NCBI GenBank assembly: GCA_900316975.1
Contig: ONFA01000007.1
Span: 1 to 64,000, forward strand
Reading direction: 5' to 3'
From: an uncultured Prevotellaceae bacterium
GTDB taxonomy: Bacteria; Bacteroidota; Bacteroidia; Bacteroidales; Bacteroidaceae
DNA length: 64,000 nt
Below the pieces are notes generated by a model. It made no database searches. It was not told where the DNA came from and saw only the letters and a list, made by a program, of their open reading frames with translations. Of the stretch, positions 33,855 through 43,873 are shown one piece after another. The translations under genes and the position numbers were made by a program. Every line of letters begins with the position of its first letter. Positions within the stretch are counted from its first letter, which is position 1.

Positions 33855-35063
33855 ATGAAGAAAATCATTCTTTCGTTGATGACGCTTGTAAGTTTGACAG
33901 CGTCAGCACAGTTTGGCGGTTTTGGCGGTCGTCCACAGGGTAACCCTTGGGTTCCATCAGAGGCAGCAATTGCAGAGGACTTCAAACCTGCATTGAGTAA
34001 TCAAGACAGCAAGCAGTACCCCATGGTGAACTCTGCTCGTCAGGTACGTGCCCAGATTTCGGCACCAGAGGCTACCAAGGTGGGGCTTGACATTGCCGGC
34101 AAAATTTACACTATGACCAAGGATGAAAATGGTGTGTGGACTGGAACTTCAGCTCCTCAAGACCCAGGTTTCCACTACTATCAGTTGAACATCGACGGTG
34201 CCAGCGTTCCTGATCCAACCAGTTTGTACTACTATGGTGCAAGCCGTTGGGGTAGCGGCATCGAAGTCCCATCTGACGATCAGGATTTCTGGCAGGTGAA
34301 GAATGTGCCACAGGGTTCCATGGGCGAAGTGTACTACTACTCAACTTACACTGAGAAGATGCGCCGTTGCTTCGTATATCTGCCCAACGAGTACTTCACC
34401 AATCCGACCAAGAAGTTCCCAGTTCTCTATCTACAGCATGGTATGGGTGAGAACGAGTACAGTTGGCCATACCAGGGTCATGTTGCTTCCATCATGGACA
34501 ACCTCATCGCAGAGAAAAAAGCCGTTCCATTCATTGTCGTGATGGATAACGGCCTCAACGCAAATGCTCCACGCCCAGCAGGTCAGGCTCCTCAAGGTGG
34601 TCAGCGTCCACAAGGTGGCTTCGGTGGTTTTGGTGGTTTCGGCGGCGGCTTTGCCGATGGTTTCAAGAATGTGCTTTTTAATGACATTATCCCAATGATT
34701 GAGAAGAACTACCGTGTAATTGCCGACCCAGAACATCGTGCATACTCTGGTCTCTCAATGGGTGGCATGCAGGCACGTGAAATCACATTGGCAAATCCAG
34801 GCAAGTTCGCTTATGTTGGTTCATTCAGCAGCGGTGCATGGAGTGTTGATCAGGTGAAAAATTCAGAAGGTTTCGCACAGAAGACAAAACTGCTCTTCAT
34901 GAGTGGTGGTGGCAAGGAGAACATGGGGTGTGTTGAAGCAGCCAAGAAAATCAAGGAGCAGCTCGGCATGAATGCTGTTGGTTACGAGTCAGAAGGTACA
35001 GCACATGAGTTCCACACTTGGCGTCGCAGCCTTCATGAGTTCGCTCAGTTGCTTTTCAAATAA
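33855..35063 (+). CDS. Secreted CE1-family esterase with N-terminal CBM48-like domain
   Basis: A 402-residue secreted esterase, probably a feruloyl or acetyl xylan esterase. A signal peptide (1-19) is followed by a CBM48-like beta domain (about 60-150; PGFHYYQLNIDGASVPDP) and an esterase-D/CE1 domain (about 155-402). The nucleophile is S301 in GLSMGG and the likely histidine is H387 in HEFHTWRR. Inserted between strand and lid is a low-complexity run (QAPQGGQRPQGGFGGFGGFG, around 244-263); a shorter one, QFGGFGGRPQG, follows the signal cleavage site. Similar runs end the preceding carboxylesterase. A clear terminator follows. Confidence 0.9.
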   Translation: MKKIILSLMTLVSLTASAQFGGFGGRPQGNPWVPSEAAIAEDFKPALSNQDSKQYPMVNSARQVRAQISAPEATKVGLDIAGKIYTMTKDENGVWTGTSAPQDPGFHYYQLNIDGASVPDPTSLYYYGASRWGSGIEVPSDDQDFWQVKNVPQGSMGEVYYYSTYTEKMRRCFVYLPNEYFTNPTKKFPVLYLQHGMGENEYSWPYQGHVASIMDNLIAEKKAVPFIVVMDNGLNANAPRPAGQAPQGGQRPQGGFGGFGGFGGGFADGFKNVLFNDIIPMIEKNYRVIADPEHRAYSGLSMGGMQAREITLANPGKFAYVGSFSSGAWSVDQVKNSEGFAQKTKLLFMSGGGKENMGCVEAAKKIKEQLGMNAVGYESEGTAHEFHTWRRSLHEFAQLLFK

Positions 35064-35092
35064 GAAGCGGCTATAAATCTTATCATTCAAAA

Positions 35093-35142
35093 AAGCAGAT
35101 TGCAATGACCGTCAAGCACGGATTTGCAATCTGCTTCTTTTT
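35093..35142 (+). terminator. Rho-independent terminator after the CE1-like gene
   Basis: AAGCAGATTGCAA (35093-35105) pairs with TTGCAATCTGCTT (35125-35137), followed by CTTTTT. Confidence 0.85.
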
Positions 35143-35182
35143 GATGCTCTTACCTCAAAAACTGCTTCCCTCCACAATCGGT

Positions 35183-35428
35183 TCACAACATTTTCTCCAG
35201 CATATCCACGGCATACATGATGTCCTTCTGAAACTGTTTATGGTCTCTCAGGAAGTCCTTCCTTCCCTCCGCAATCAGTCTATACAGTTCGGGGCTCATG
35301 TCGTCCACATACGACTCAATCGCACACTCAATATCATCCCGCTGCCAATCCAGCGTGGAGTGTACATAAATCCGCTCTTTCTGATGAAAAAAACTGTATG
35401 CCGTTTCGATACTATCCTTCGTTATCAT
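35183..35428 (-). CDS. Small hypothetical protein, 81 aa
   Basis: A predicted all-helical, charged protein with no signal peptide or membrane segment (SPELYRLIAEGRKDFLRDHK). The family is not recognised. It starts 9 bp after the DUF4250 gene on the same strand, so the two form a pair, and it ends facing the terminator of the CE1-like gene. The tight spacing and normal composition support a real gene. Confidence 0.65.
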   Translation of the reverse strand: MITKDSIETAYSFFHQKERIYVHSTLDWQRDDIECAIESYVDDMSPELYRLIAEGRKDFLRDHKQFQKDIMYAVDMLEKML

Positions 35429-35437
35429 GCCGTTCGT

Positions 35438-35638
35438 TCAGTCGTTATAGCCAGCAGGCCGCATCTGCTTTTGTTCCTCACTATACACATATCCATGTTG
35501 CAACAGCTCTGCCTTCACCTCCTCAGGTTCACGGTCAAAACTATGGCACAACTCCTCCAACGAATCAAATTCGCCATCTCTCAGCAGCATGTTGATGCTA
35601 GACACCAACATGAACGGATCTTTCGGTAATCTTTCCAT
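35438..35638 (-). CDS. DUF4250 family protein, 66 aa
   Basis: A small soluble protein that starts MERLPKDPFMLVSSINMLLR, the hallmark of DUF4250, followed by DGEFDSLEELCHSFDREPEE. This looks like a short helix-turn-helix-like unit, but the function of the family is not known. It is paired with the 81-aa gene downstream. Confidence 0.78.
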   Translation of the reverse strand: MERLPKDPFMLVSSINMLLRDGEFDSLEELCHSFDREPEEVKAELLQHGYVYSEEQKQMRPAGYND

Positions 35639-35715
35639 TTTTTCTTTACAAATATCTTCTTCAATCGTTCCTTCTAAAACTCATTATTATGTAACGCTTC
35701 CACTGAGTTGCAGAA

Positions 35716-38268
35716 CTACAACTTTGTGATAGTCAACACACCTGCTGACAAAGCAGGAACAGAGAGCAAAACATCATTCCCTTCTGTCTTCGCATGCTCT
35801 TTTTTAAGTGCCACAGCATTCTTGTTCTCCATGCTGTTTGCCGCCGTAAGCGAGCCCGGAGCGTAATACTCGAACTCTGCACCCGACACACCCGTCCAAT
35901 CACCCTTGATACGCAGAGTGGCAGGTTCGTCGGTGGGGTTCACCACTTTCACAATCACCTCAGCACCATTCTCTGACATCGTGGTGCTCACGCTGACATC
36001 ACCCGTTTCGCCACTGAAAGCCAAGCGGTATTTGGAGAAATGGTCATACCAGAGTTCTGTCACTTGACAATTGGGTGCCTTGAACAAATCCTTGTAATCA
36101 AAGTTGATGAAAGCATTGTTCCAATCAGGCGCATCAGTACGACGTATGAACAGTGCCGCAGCACCCATTGCCACCACATCGCGGGATTCACACATGTTGA
36201 GGAATCCACCTGCAAACAAACCTGTTCGCCAATCAATGCTGTTCAGATTCCATTCTGAGATGAACAACTTGATGTTCGGGTTAGGACCATCAGCAATCAT
36301 CTTCGCATAGCGGTCGTACTGCTGCCCTAAACGCACAGGACCAGTTGCGTAACCACCCTGTTGCTCATAGTGGTGAAGGCTGAGGTAGTCGAAATAGTTG
36401 CCGCTGCGCTTGATGAACTGCTCATCCTCTTGGAATCCACCGCATGCAATGATTTTGATGGAGGGGTCTATCTTGCGCATTGCTTTGCTGAAATCACGCA
36501 CACACTTCTCATAGCGGTCGATACCCATCTCCCACATCTCATTGTCAATCTCCCAGTACTTCACGTTGTAAGGTTCGGGATGTCCGTTGGCAGCACGCTT
36601 GGCACCCCATTCGTCAGTAGCAGGAGCATTGCAGTAACGCAACCAATGCAGTGCATCTTGAAGAATGCTGTCATATTCATCGACGGGACGTTCAAACTTG
36701 ACGCTCACCACAATGACAGGCTCAGAATTGACCTCACGGCAGAAACGGATGAACTCATCGGTACCAAAACAATTCTGGTCATAGTCCATCCACATCCAGT
36801 GTGCCCAACGTTCACGGTTCTCTTGTGGACCAATGCCCCACTTCCAGTCATACTGCGCCACATATCCGCCACCTGGCCAACGCAAGCAGGTAGGATGCAG
36901 TTCCTTCACAGCCTGCAAGATGTCAGGACGGAAACCGCCCAGATTCTTACCCGTCTGAGTGGTCATGGTCGCCATATCGACCTGTACTGTACCATCTTTC
37001 ACAACGATGGCAAAATCACCGTCGCAATTCACTTGGGGTTCAAGTGTGAACGCATATTTCTGCCATTCCTTGCCAACCTTGCCGAGTGACTTCCTTGCCA
37101 CGAACTCACCTTTCGTATTCCGAAGTCCCACGATGAGTTCGCCCTTACCTTTCGCATAAATAGAGCCAACATATTTTTCACCTGAAATAATATTTTGCGG
37201 ACCTTGGGAAATACCAGCCTCCGCCTTTTCCGCTGTAATCTCTTGGGAATAGCGCATATTGATGGCATCATCCTTAATCAGACGATACTTTCCACCCTCG
37301 CCGAATGCAGTCCATTGTTGCGCTACAGTAGGAATCTGCACATCTCCAGGTGTACCTTCGAACAGCACCTTGCCATCTGTTGCCGTCAATTTGATGTTGC
37401 GGTAAGTGGCTTCAGTATAATTCACCCAAAAGGTCACAAAGTTGCGGTCTGCCTTCTCCAACCCGTCATAACTCACCACTTCCTTTCCGTCCCAATAGAC
37501 AGTCACCTTACTGCCACGGCTCTCCATGCGCAGTTTATGCCATTTCTGTTCCTCGTTCACCTGCTCTTTGGTGGCAGGAGCCGATGCCAAAGGCGTGAGC
37601 GTATTCATACGGCGGCCAGGGCGTCCGCCAAAACCTTGCGATTCACGGACTTCCATCTGGCAGATGGAAAAATCGGCAGTGGAACTCTGCTGCTGCAGTG
37701 CAGCACGTGCGGCAGCCTCGTTGGCAGCGTCAATCTGCGACAGGGTCTGTGCCGGGGTAAAGGTGCGACCCTCATAATACGGGTCATGAATGCGGACATA
37801 ATAAGGAGAGCCGTCCTTCTTGTTGCGGAAAGCAAAACGAATATCCATCAATCCCCCACTCCAAGCGCGTCGTGCTAACTTGTACGACCGCCAATTCACA
37901 TCCATCGTCAGGTCAAAGTCACAAGTGTTGAGGCTGTCAATCTTGAGGGGTTGTTCATAACGAGTGGGCGAATGCAGCACCAAATCATCGTCCATGTACC
38001 ATCCGTCAAAATAACCATCTCGCGGATGAATACCCGGATACTGCTCTGGCTCAAACGAACGCTCCTGTATGAGTTCCTGCCACACACCATTGTTGGCACT
38101 GAAATAGATGTGCTCGAAGAGTTGTCCATAGAGCATCTCATCAATGACGCCAGCAGGCTTCTTGCTCTCCACAGTGATGGCATATTCTTTTTGTGCGCTG
38201 GCACCTGTCCCCATCATCAGCAACTGGGTCGCAAGAATAAGGGTGAAAAACTTCCTTTGTTCCATCAT
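35716..38268 (-). CDS. Alpha-L-arabinofuranosidase, GH51, secreted
   Basis: An 850-residue secreted retaining glycosidase that removes arabinose side chains from arabinoxylan or arabinan. After the signal peptide (ending GASAQ, about residue 25) come an N-terminal part with an inserted beta-sandwich (about 150-310, containing the concanavalin-like region VTVYWDGKEVVSYDGLEKAD), the (beta/alpha)8 GH51 core (about 440-720) and a C-terminal beta domain. The acid/base is E577 in DNEMWEMG and the nucleophile is E672 in FISEWNLN. It lies 22 bp after the alpha-2-macroglobulin-like gene, so it may be the last gene of that transcript. Confidence 0.93.
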   Translation of the reverse strand: MMEQRKFFTLILATQLLMMGTGASAQKEYAITVESKKPAGVIDEMLYGQLFEHIYFSANNGVWQELIQERSFEPEQYPGIHPRDGYFDGWYMDDDLVLHSPTRYEQPLKIDSLNTCDFDLTMDVNWRSYKLARRAWSGGLMDIRFAFRNKKDGSPYYVRIHDPYYEGRTFTPAQTLSQIDAANEAAARAALQQQSSTADFSICQMEVRESQGFGGRPGRRMNTLTPLASAPATKEQVNEEQKWHKLRMESRGSKVTVYWDGKEVVSYDGLEKADRNFVTFWVNYTEATYRNIKLTATDGKVLFEGTPGDVQIPTVAQQWTAFGEGGKYRLIKDDAINMRYSQEITAEKAEAGISQGPQNIISGEKYVGSIYAKGKGELIVGLRNTKGEFVARKSLGKVGKEWQKYAFTLEPQVNCDGDFAIVVKDGTVQVDMATMTTQTGKNLGGFRPDILQAVKELHPTCLRWPGGGYVAQYDWKWGIGPQENRERWAHWMWMDYDQNCFGTDEFIRFCREVNSEPVIVVSVKFERPVDEYDSILQDALHWLRYCNAPATDEWGAKRAANGHPEPYNVKYWEIDNEMWEMGIDRYEKCVRDFSKAMRKIDPSIKIIACGGFQEDEQFIKRSGNYFDYLSLHHYEQQGGYATGPVRLGQQYDRYAKMIADGPNPNIKLFISEWNLNSIDWRTGLFAGGFLNMCESRDVVAMGAAALFIRRTDAPDWNNAFINFDYKDLFKAPNCQVTELWYDHFSKYRLAFSGETGDVSVSTTMSENGAEVIVKVVNPTDEPATLRIKGDWTGVSGAEFEYYAPGSLTAANSMENKNAVALKKEHAKTEGNDVLLSVPALSAGVLTITKL

Positions 38269-38290
38269 TACATGCTTTTATCGTGTTTGT

Positions 38291-38318
38291 TTACTTTTCA
38301 CTCTTCACATTCACCTTC
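38291..38318. repeat. Heptamer stretch at the end of the A2M-like gene
   Basis: On the plus strand TTACTTT, TCACTCT, TCACATT, CACCTTC. On the minus strand it writes the last residues KVNVKSEK and the stop of the A2M-like gene, much as the AGTGAAA repeat writes VKSE at the end of LysS. Confidence 0.5.
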
Positions 38319-41300
38319 ATACCCTCCGTATGTCCGCCAAACTGCTTGGCATAAACACACTCAACGGTGGACACACCCACTTGGTATGAACCTTCACGAA
38401 CAATTGAATAATCCATGTCAACCGTAGAGGTGCCACGAGTGAACCAATCGAAGAACATGTCGAAATGGGAATCGTGAATGGAAAGATAGCAACCTCTGCC
38501 GCCCATGTTCTGATAGCCCGACAACTGTCTGAGCGGTTCGAGACAAGCAGGATGCTGTGCCGACACACGAACGAAATCCATGTCGCGATCAGCCGTGATG
38601 AGGTGACGAATCCGCAACTTGTCCCCCACTCTCAGAGGCTGGTCTGGATCGAATTCCACCCACTTGTTGCTGCCTGCATTCTGCACATACAGTTTGCGTT
38701 CTATCTTCAGTTCGTTGGTGGCATAAAGTTTCAGGCTACCCACGTCCTCAAGGAAGGTGGCGTATGCCGAGCCCCATGAAATGCCTGGAGTCTGCTTCTT
38801 CACCTCGAGTTGATGCACACCCTCCTTCAACATCTCCTCTGGCACATCCGCCAACACATTGCCTTCGAGAATGAGGTTGGCTTCGCGACCCTCCAACTCA
38901 TCACGTTCGGTGTTGATTGTACCATAGTCCATTCCCCTCAGTTCCGTGCCATCCACCACCAGGACAGGTTTCTTGTTCTCATGGAAAGTCTCCGTTGGCG
39001 ACACCCGCAAGAGGAAGTCAGCCACATCAATCGTGTTCATCGGGTTGTCCCACTTCTGCACCTGCTTCTGCGAGATGAGCCACAACTGCATGTCATTCAA
39101 TATGGCATCCTTCTTGTCCTTTTGCCAGATGGCTTTCATGGCAGCCACCTGAGTAGGAATGCGATAGTCCATCCAAGAATAGTAAGCGGCGTCTGTCGCA
39201 TAGAAACGCCCCTGACCAGGTTTCTCCACAGTGTAATCCTTCAAGAAGTCAACGAACTTGTCAGCCGACTTCACACGTCCAAACGCCCTCAAAGTGTAGG
39301 CTGCATTCGCTGCACCGTAGATGGTCAGGTCACGTGGAGCCTTCTCCACCTTCTTCAAATACTCCTCACGCATCTTCCTGACATCGGCACCCACCACCCT
39401 GTCAGCCATCAGTGCCGACACATAGAGATAACGGATGTCGCTGTCATACGGCCAAATCTTCACCCTTCTCTTCTTTGCAGCAAGATACGACTCCAGTTCA
39501 CACTGGTCAAGGTACTTCATCCCCTCCTCCAGCATCCGCTTCACCTTCTCATTCGGCTTCGGCAGTTTTGCCAATTGTTCACAGACAGCCAGTGTCGTGT
39601 AGAAACTGCTCTTCATCCCCTTGAACCAACTCCAACCACCATCGCTGTTCTGCAAGCCCGCCAATTTTGTCTCTGCCAAATCAACCCGCTTCTGCAGTTC
39701 ATCACGATTCTCATGTTTCTCCATCACAGGGAAAGTCTGCATCAGTTCCACCAGTCGTGTGTTGGCATAAAGCGAAGCCGCAAAATCAATGGCGTCATCC
39801 TCTGCCGGATTTTTCACACTACGCAATGCTTCGATGCACATCCATGCCGGATTATCTGTATATTCCACTTTCAAGACACGGTTCGTGGCTGTGGAAGAGT
39901 TCTCATTGAAGAGTTTCGTCAAGTCCATGGTCTTCGACACCTCAGCACCGTTGGCTGTACCTATGATGTAATATGGTACCGTCTCCACCATTGCCTTCTT
40001 CGTGGAAAGCACTGGCAAGTGATTCTTCTCGCCATCACTCACATTTCCAGAAACAGCAATGACTTCGCAATCGAGATCTGTCCATTCTTCCTTCACATCG
40101 AAATGGAAATTCACACCGATGGTCTTGCCAGCCTCCACAGCAAAAGCCTCTTCCATCGTCAACACCACTGCATCAGTCTTGGGGTCTATCAAGCGCATTC
40201 TCACAGCACCATTCAGTGCCTTCTCGCTCTGGTTGATGATAGACGATGCCACAACAGCGTTGTCGCCCCAACGGACGAAACGTGGCATGTTGGGACGCAG
40301 CATGAAGTCCTTTCTTGCCACCGCCTTTGCTTTCAGCATGCCATAATCCACTTCCTTCGTATGGGCAAAACCCATGAACTGCCACTCCGTCAGCGATTCA
40401 GGCAACGTGAACTGAATAGTCACATTCCCCTTCGAGTCCGACACCAGATGCGGAAGGAAAAAAGCCGTCTCTGCAAAGTTTTCACGGACAACCGCATGGT
40501 CAAAGTCCTCCGAAGGCACCGCTGGCTCTTCCTCTACTTTCATCATATTTTTCGACATCATCATCGCATCATCCTCCACCGCGGCACCCTCCTCGTCGGC
40601 AACCCTCATAGCCCGACTCTCCAGCACCCTCACTCCACCGCCAATGCGCAGATAGCGGTCGTGCTCAAAACCCCTCAACTGGTCATACTCACGGTGATAT
40701 GCTCCTCCACCGGAAGACCTCCCTGCCAACGAGAACGTCGGGAACACATAGCGGTCGGAGCAATCCGCCCTTGCCGATGGGACAAAACGGCTGAAGTTCA
40801 AACCGAAATTCCAGTCGTGAGAAAAGATGCGGTCGAGCGAAGCATCATACAGCACCGCCATCATCTCAGCCCCACCCACACGATTGCCATTCCAGTCCGT
40901 CACCGTCAAAGTCCACTGCTCCTGCTGCCCAGGCTGCAACCTGTCGCGGAAAGAAGCCCACTCCAACTTCAGTCTCTTCTCGGGACGAGCCAGTTCAAAC
41001 CTCTTCACCATCCGTGAGAACCGTCCGTTCCGCACATAGAATACATTCACCTCGATACCCTCGCCCCATTCCTTCTGGTATGGCAGACGCAAATGCTTCA
41101 TCGTACCGTCAGTCACCCCCATCTGCTGGGTGAGCAAACCTTGGTCGGTGTATATGGTGTAGAGGATGAAGGCATCCGTCTCTTTCGTCGTAAAAAAAAG
41201 ATCCACTGCCCCACCTTCGGTAAAGACACTGTTCTCCGTGTAGATGAAATCCCCTTCTTTCTCATCCATCTCTGGACGGAATTTCTCGTTCGTACCCAGA

Positions 41301-43738
41301 CGGGCAATTTCCGATATGGGAAGGGAAGAGTTGTAAGGGGTGATTGAGGCATAATCCACCACCTTGTACCCACTCTTCTCAAGCGCACTCACCTTGATAT
41401 AATAATTCACGCCCAATCGCAGATTCTTAGGCAAGAGGATGGAATCGCCCGACGTGAAGTCGCCTTCTGTCAACACACGCGAATCGTACATCACCGCATA
41501 CTGACCTTGCACTTTCACCTTCTCACGGTTCAAATTGAAAGCCTCCACCTTAAACCTGACATCCTTGGCTAGATCTGGCACGTCATCCACCGTCAAGTCC
41601 AGAGCGAACTCCCTGTCGGTGGCATTCACCGTCCATTCCGCGTCATGACTTTCACCAGCCACATCAGTCACCGTGGCTTTCACACGGAAACGCATCATCT
41701 GTTCATCGGAAGTCAAATGCTCCCTCGTCAGCACGACCGGCACTCTGAAGTGTCCCTCGTCATCTGTTGTCAAGACACCCTCCGACATATGCTTCCAACG
41801 TGTTTCGATCCACCACCTCTTGAAATCCACCGATGCATATTCCACGGAATAGCGTACCAGCGCTCCCTGTACCGGCACACCCGCAAACATCATTGCCGTG
41901 CCTTCAGCCTCTAAGGTCTCGCCGAAGCGTCCCGTATGGCTACCACCAAACGACACCTCAAAGGTTGGACGCTTGTACTCCTCCACTTTCACATCACACG
42001 AAGCCTGCACCCCTTGTTTGTTCACCCTCAGATGCAAATTGCCCACTTCACAATCCTCGGGCAACAAATACTCAAAGGAAGCCGTGCCGTACTCATTGGT
42101 GACAAACTCCACCTCCGACAACTTCTTCCACATCGCATCACTGATTGTCAGAGTCAATTGTTTCTCTGGCAAGACATCCACCTTGTCACCCCACTGAGTG
42201 TAAAGAACTACCGATCCCATCACCTTTTGTCCCGGACGATAGATGCTTCGGTCGGTCATGATGCGGCAGAAGGTCCTTTCCTCCTTACCAGGATTTCCAT
42301 TCCAATAATTATACTCGTGGTCCCATTCGGTAAAATCATACTCGTTTCGGAAAGCACGCACATAACCTGATTTACTCAAATCCACGACACCATCAGCCCC
42401 CGTCACTTTCTCCTCCTCTATTCCCTGGCCTTCCCATCCATCAGTCCTTTGGGCCTTTTCGGGAAGATTCTTTCTCCACTGCACCTTCACACCCGACAGG
42501 GGACGTCCGGTTTCATTGTCCACCACATACACCCGGCAATTCTTCCCATCCTTGTCTATTTTGATGACACGCATTGTGCTGACGTTGAATTCCGTAACAG
42601 AAGATTTGCCAAAACCTTCAGCCACAAACACGTATCTGCCAGCGGGCAGCGTAAGGCTCGTCTTGGCATTTCCCTCTACAGGTAACTCTTTGGCTTTTCT
42701 TTCCCTGTTGGTAGAGTCCATCTCCAACACCACCTCCTTCTGTTCCACCACAGGACCAGTCAGAATCAGCTCTGAACCACCATTCTTCAAAGGACGTCGT
42801 CCAACATATCTGCGGACGGTCATCGTTGCCCGTTCACAGTTCCAGAAACTCAGCGATGTTTCATATGGACGATTGGCAAGGAAATCCCCCTGGCGATACA
42901 TATTCACGGTGGGACGTTCCAAGTCCGAGAGTTCTCCCTTCAGTTCATCCTTCCGACGAGAATTGCCGACATGAGCCACTGCCCATCGCAGAAAGAGAAT
43001 ACTCTCATCACGATTCAGAAACGTATGCCTGTAATCCAATGCCAAGTCAGCACCCACTTCTTCGTCCTTCAGTTCCAACATCAGTTGATAAACACTGTCT
43101 TTATACTCCGTATAAGTCAAGTTTCCGTATTGGTTCTCCACCCTACGCTTTGCCTGCAACCACTGCCGTTTCATCAGTCCATAGCCATTTTTGTTGCCCC
43201 GCTGAAGATAAATCTTAAAAGCCTTCTCGTATATCTCGACTTCCTTCTCATGCGGCAAACTGGCATTTTCTTTCAAGAAGTCAATCATCACCGACAACAT
43301 ATCACTGCCATACAATTCGCTGTCCCTACCTCGCTCCTCCAGCAGTCCCGAGTAGGCATTCGCTTTTGTCCGCGCCAAGGCTTCCATATGGTCAAGCACA
43401 TGGGCAAAATGTTCATCCCGCTTCACATCATAGTCATCACGCGTCTCCTCATCATAGTCAGAAATGTGCGTCCACTTCATCTCCTTGTAACTGGAACCCA
43501 GCACAGCATGCACCACACTCTGCTCCACAGGGTCTTTTCTTCCAGCCCATTCCTTCTCCAATTGGGCAATATTCTCCTTAAACGTATCAGGATCCTTGTC
43601 CGCCTCCTTCTGCACCTTCTCAAGGGCAGACTTCACCTTCGTGGCAAAATCAGCCTTTTGACCAAACAATTTTAGAAATCCCATTGAAAACATGATAGTT
43701 AATAAGGTGATAGATAAAAAACGATTGTTAATATTCAT
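38291..43738 (-). CDS. Alpha-2-macroglobulin-family protein, thioester-less type
   Basis: A very large exported protein of 1815 residues with an N-terminal hydrophobic signal (residues 8-27). The N-terminal 400 residues are helical and charged. An MG2-like domain lies near residue 495 (RSIYRPGQKVMGSVVLYTQWG). The A2M signature is near 1086 (FAETAFFLPHLVSDSKGNVTI) and the cyclase-like helical domain follows (about 1300-1620, GGWSWFKGM). At the position where thioester proteins have CxEQ this one reads CIEA (about residue 1300), so no thioester forms. Bacterial relatives trap proteases or help in envelope integrity. It has its own consensus promoter and is followed by the GH51 gene. Confidence 0.92.
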   Translation of the reverse strand: MNINNRFLSITLLTIMFSMGFLKLFGQKADFATKVKSALEKVQKEADKDPDTFKENIAQLEKEWAGRKDPVEQSVVHAVLGSSYKEMKWTHISDYDEETRDDYDVKRDEHFAHVLDHMEALARTKANAYSGLLEERGRDSELYGSDMLSVMIDFLKENASLPHEKEVEIYEKAFKIYLQRGNKNGYGLMKRQWLQAKRRVENQYGNLTYTEYKDSVYQLMLELKDEEVGADLALDYRHTFLNRDESILFLRWAVAHVGNSRRKDELKGELSDLERPTVNMYRQGDFLANRPYETSLSFWNCERATMTVRRYVGRRPLKNGGSELILTGPVVEQKEVVLEMDSTNRERKAKELPVEGNAKTSLTLPAGRYVFVAEGFGKSSVTEFNVSTMRVIKIDKDGKNCRVYVVDNETGRPLSGVKVQWRKNLPEKAQRTDGWEGQGIEEEKVTGADGVVDLSKSGYVRAFRNEYDFTEWDHEYNYWNGNPGKEERTFCRIMTDRSIYRPGQKVMGSVVLYTQWGDKVDVLPEKQLTLTISDAMWKKLSEVEFVTNEYGTASFEYLLPEDCEVGNLHLRVNKQGVQASCDVKVEEYKRPTFEVSFGGSHTGRFGETLEAEGTAMMFAGVPVQGALVRYSVEYASVDFKRWWIETRWKHMSEGVLTTDDEGHFRVPVVLTREHLTSDEQMMRFRVKATVTDVAGESHDAEWTVNATDREFALDLTVDDVPDLAKDVRFKVEAFNLNREKVKVQGQYAVMYDSRVLTEGDFTSGDSILLPKNLRLGVNYYIKVSALEKSGYKVVDYASITPYNSSLPISEIARLGTNEKFRPEMDEKEGDFIYTENSVFTEGGAVDLFFTTKETDAFILYTIYTDQGLLTQQMGVTDGTMKHLRLPYQKEWGEGIEVNVFYVRNGRFSRMVKRFELARPEKRLKLEWASFRDRLQPGQQEQWTLTVTDWNGNRVGGAEMMAVLYDASLDRIFSHDWNFGLNFSRFVPSARADCSDRYVFPTFSLAGRSSGGGAYHREYDQLRGFEHDRYLRIGGGVRVLESRAMRVADEEGAAVEDDAMMMSKNMMKVEEEPAVPSEDFDHAVVRENFAETAFFLPHLVSDSKGNVTIQFTLPESLTEWQFMGFAHTKEVDYGMLKAKAVARKDFMLRPNMPRFVRWGDNAVVASSIINQSEKALNGAVRMRLIDPKTDAVVLTMEEAFAVEAGKTIGVNFHFDVKEEWTDLDCEVIAVSGNVSDGEKNHLPVLSTKKAMVETVPYYIIGTANGAEVSKTMDLTKLFNENSSTATNRVLKVEYTDNPAWMCIEALRSVKNPAEDDAIDFAASLYANTRLVELMQTFPVMEKHENRDELQKRVDLAETKLAGLQNSDGGWSWFKGMKSSFYTTLAVCEQLAKLPKPNEKVKRMLEEGMKYLDQCELESYLAAKKRRVKIWPYDSDIRYLYVSALMADRVVGADVRKMREEYLKKVEKAPRDLTIYGAANAAYTLRAFGRVKSADKFVDFLKDYTVEKPGQGRFYATDAAYYSWMDYRIPTQVAAMKAIWQKDKKDAILNDMQLWLISQKQVQKWDNPMNTIDVADFLLRVSPTETFHENKKPVLVVDGTELRGMDYGTINTERDELEGREANLILEGNVLADVPEEMLKEGVHQLEVKKQTPGISWGSAYATFLEDVGSLKLYATNELKIERKLYVQNAGSNKWVEFDPDQPLRVGDKLRIRHLITADRDMDFVRVSAQHPACLEPLRQLSGYQNMGGRGCYLSIHDSHFDMFFDWFTRGTSTVDMDYSIVREGSYQVGVSTVECVYAKQFGGHTEGMKVNVKSEK

Positions 43739-43795
43739 ATCGGATTGATGATTTGATTATACAAAAAAGATGCCAATGCTCTTGGTTTGGAAAAA

Positions 43796-43827
43796 CAAAA
43801 GTACAGCCAAAATCTCTTACAGCCAAA
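43796..43827 (-). promoter_or_regulatory. Promoter of the A2M-like gene
   Basis: On the minus strand TTTG (43827-43824), 20 bp, TACTTTTG (43803-43796), a full consensus match 58 bp before the ATG. It overlaps a short direct repeat, ACAGCCAAAA. Confidence 0.65.
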
Positions 43828-43873
43828 ACTTTGGTATTAAAAAAACAAAAAAGAGGGCTTTTTGCCCCCTTTC

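Noticed and set aside
38810..41017. A 735-codon open frame on the plus strand opposite the A2M-like gene
   Set aside because: It lies wholly antisense to a gene with clear domains, and its translation is rich in His, Leu and Arg with no recognisable motif, as expected for the shadow of a GC-biased gene.
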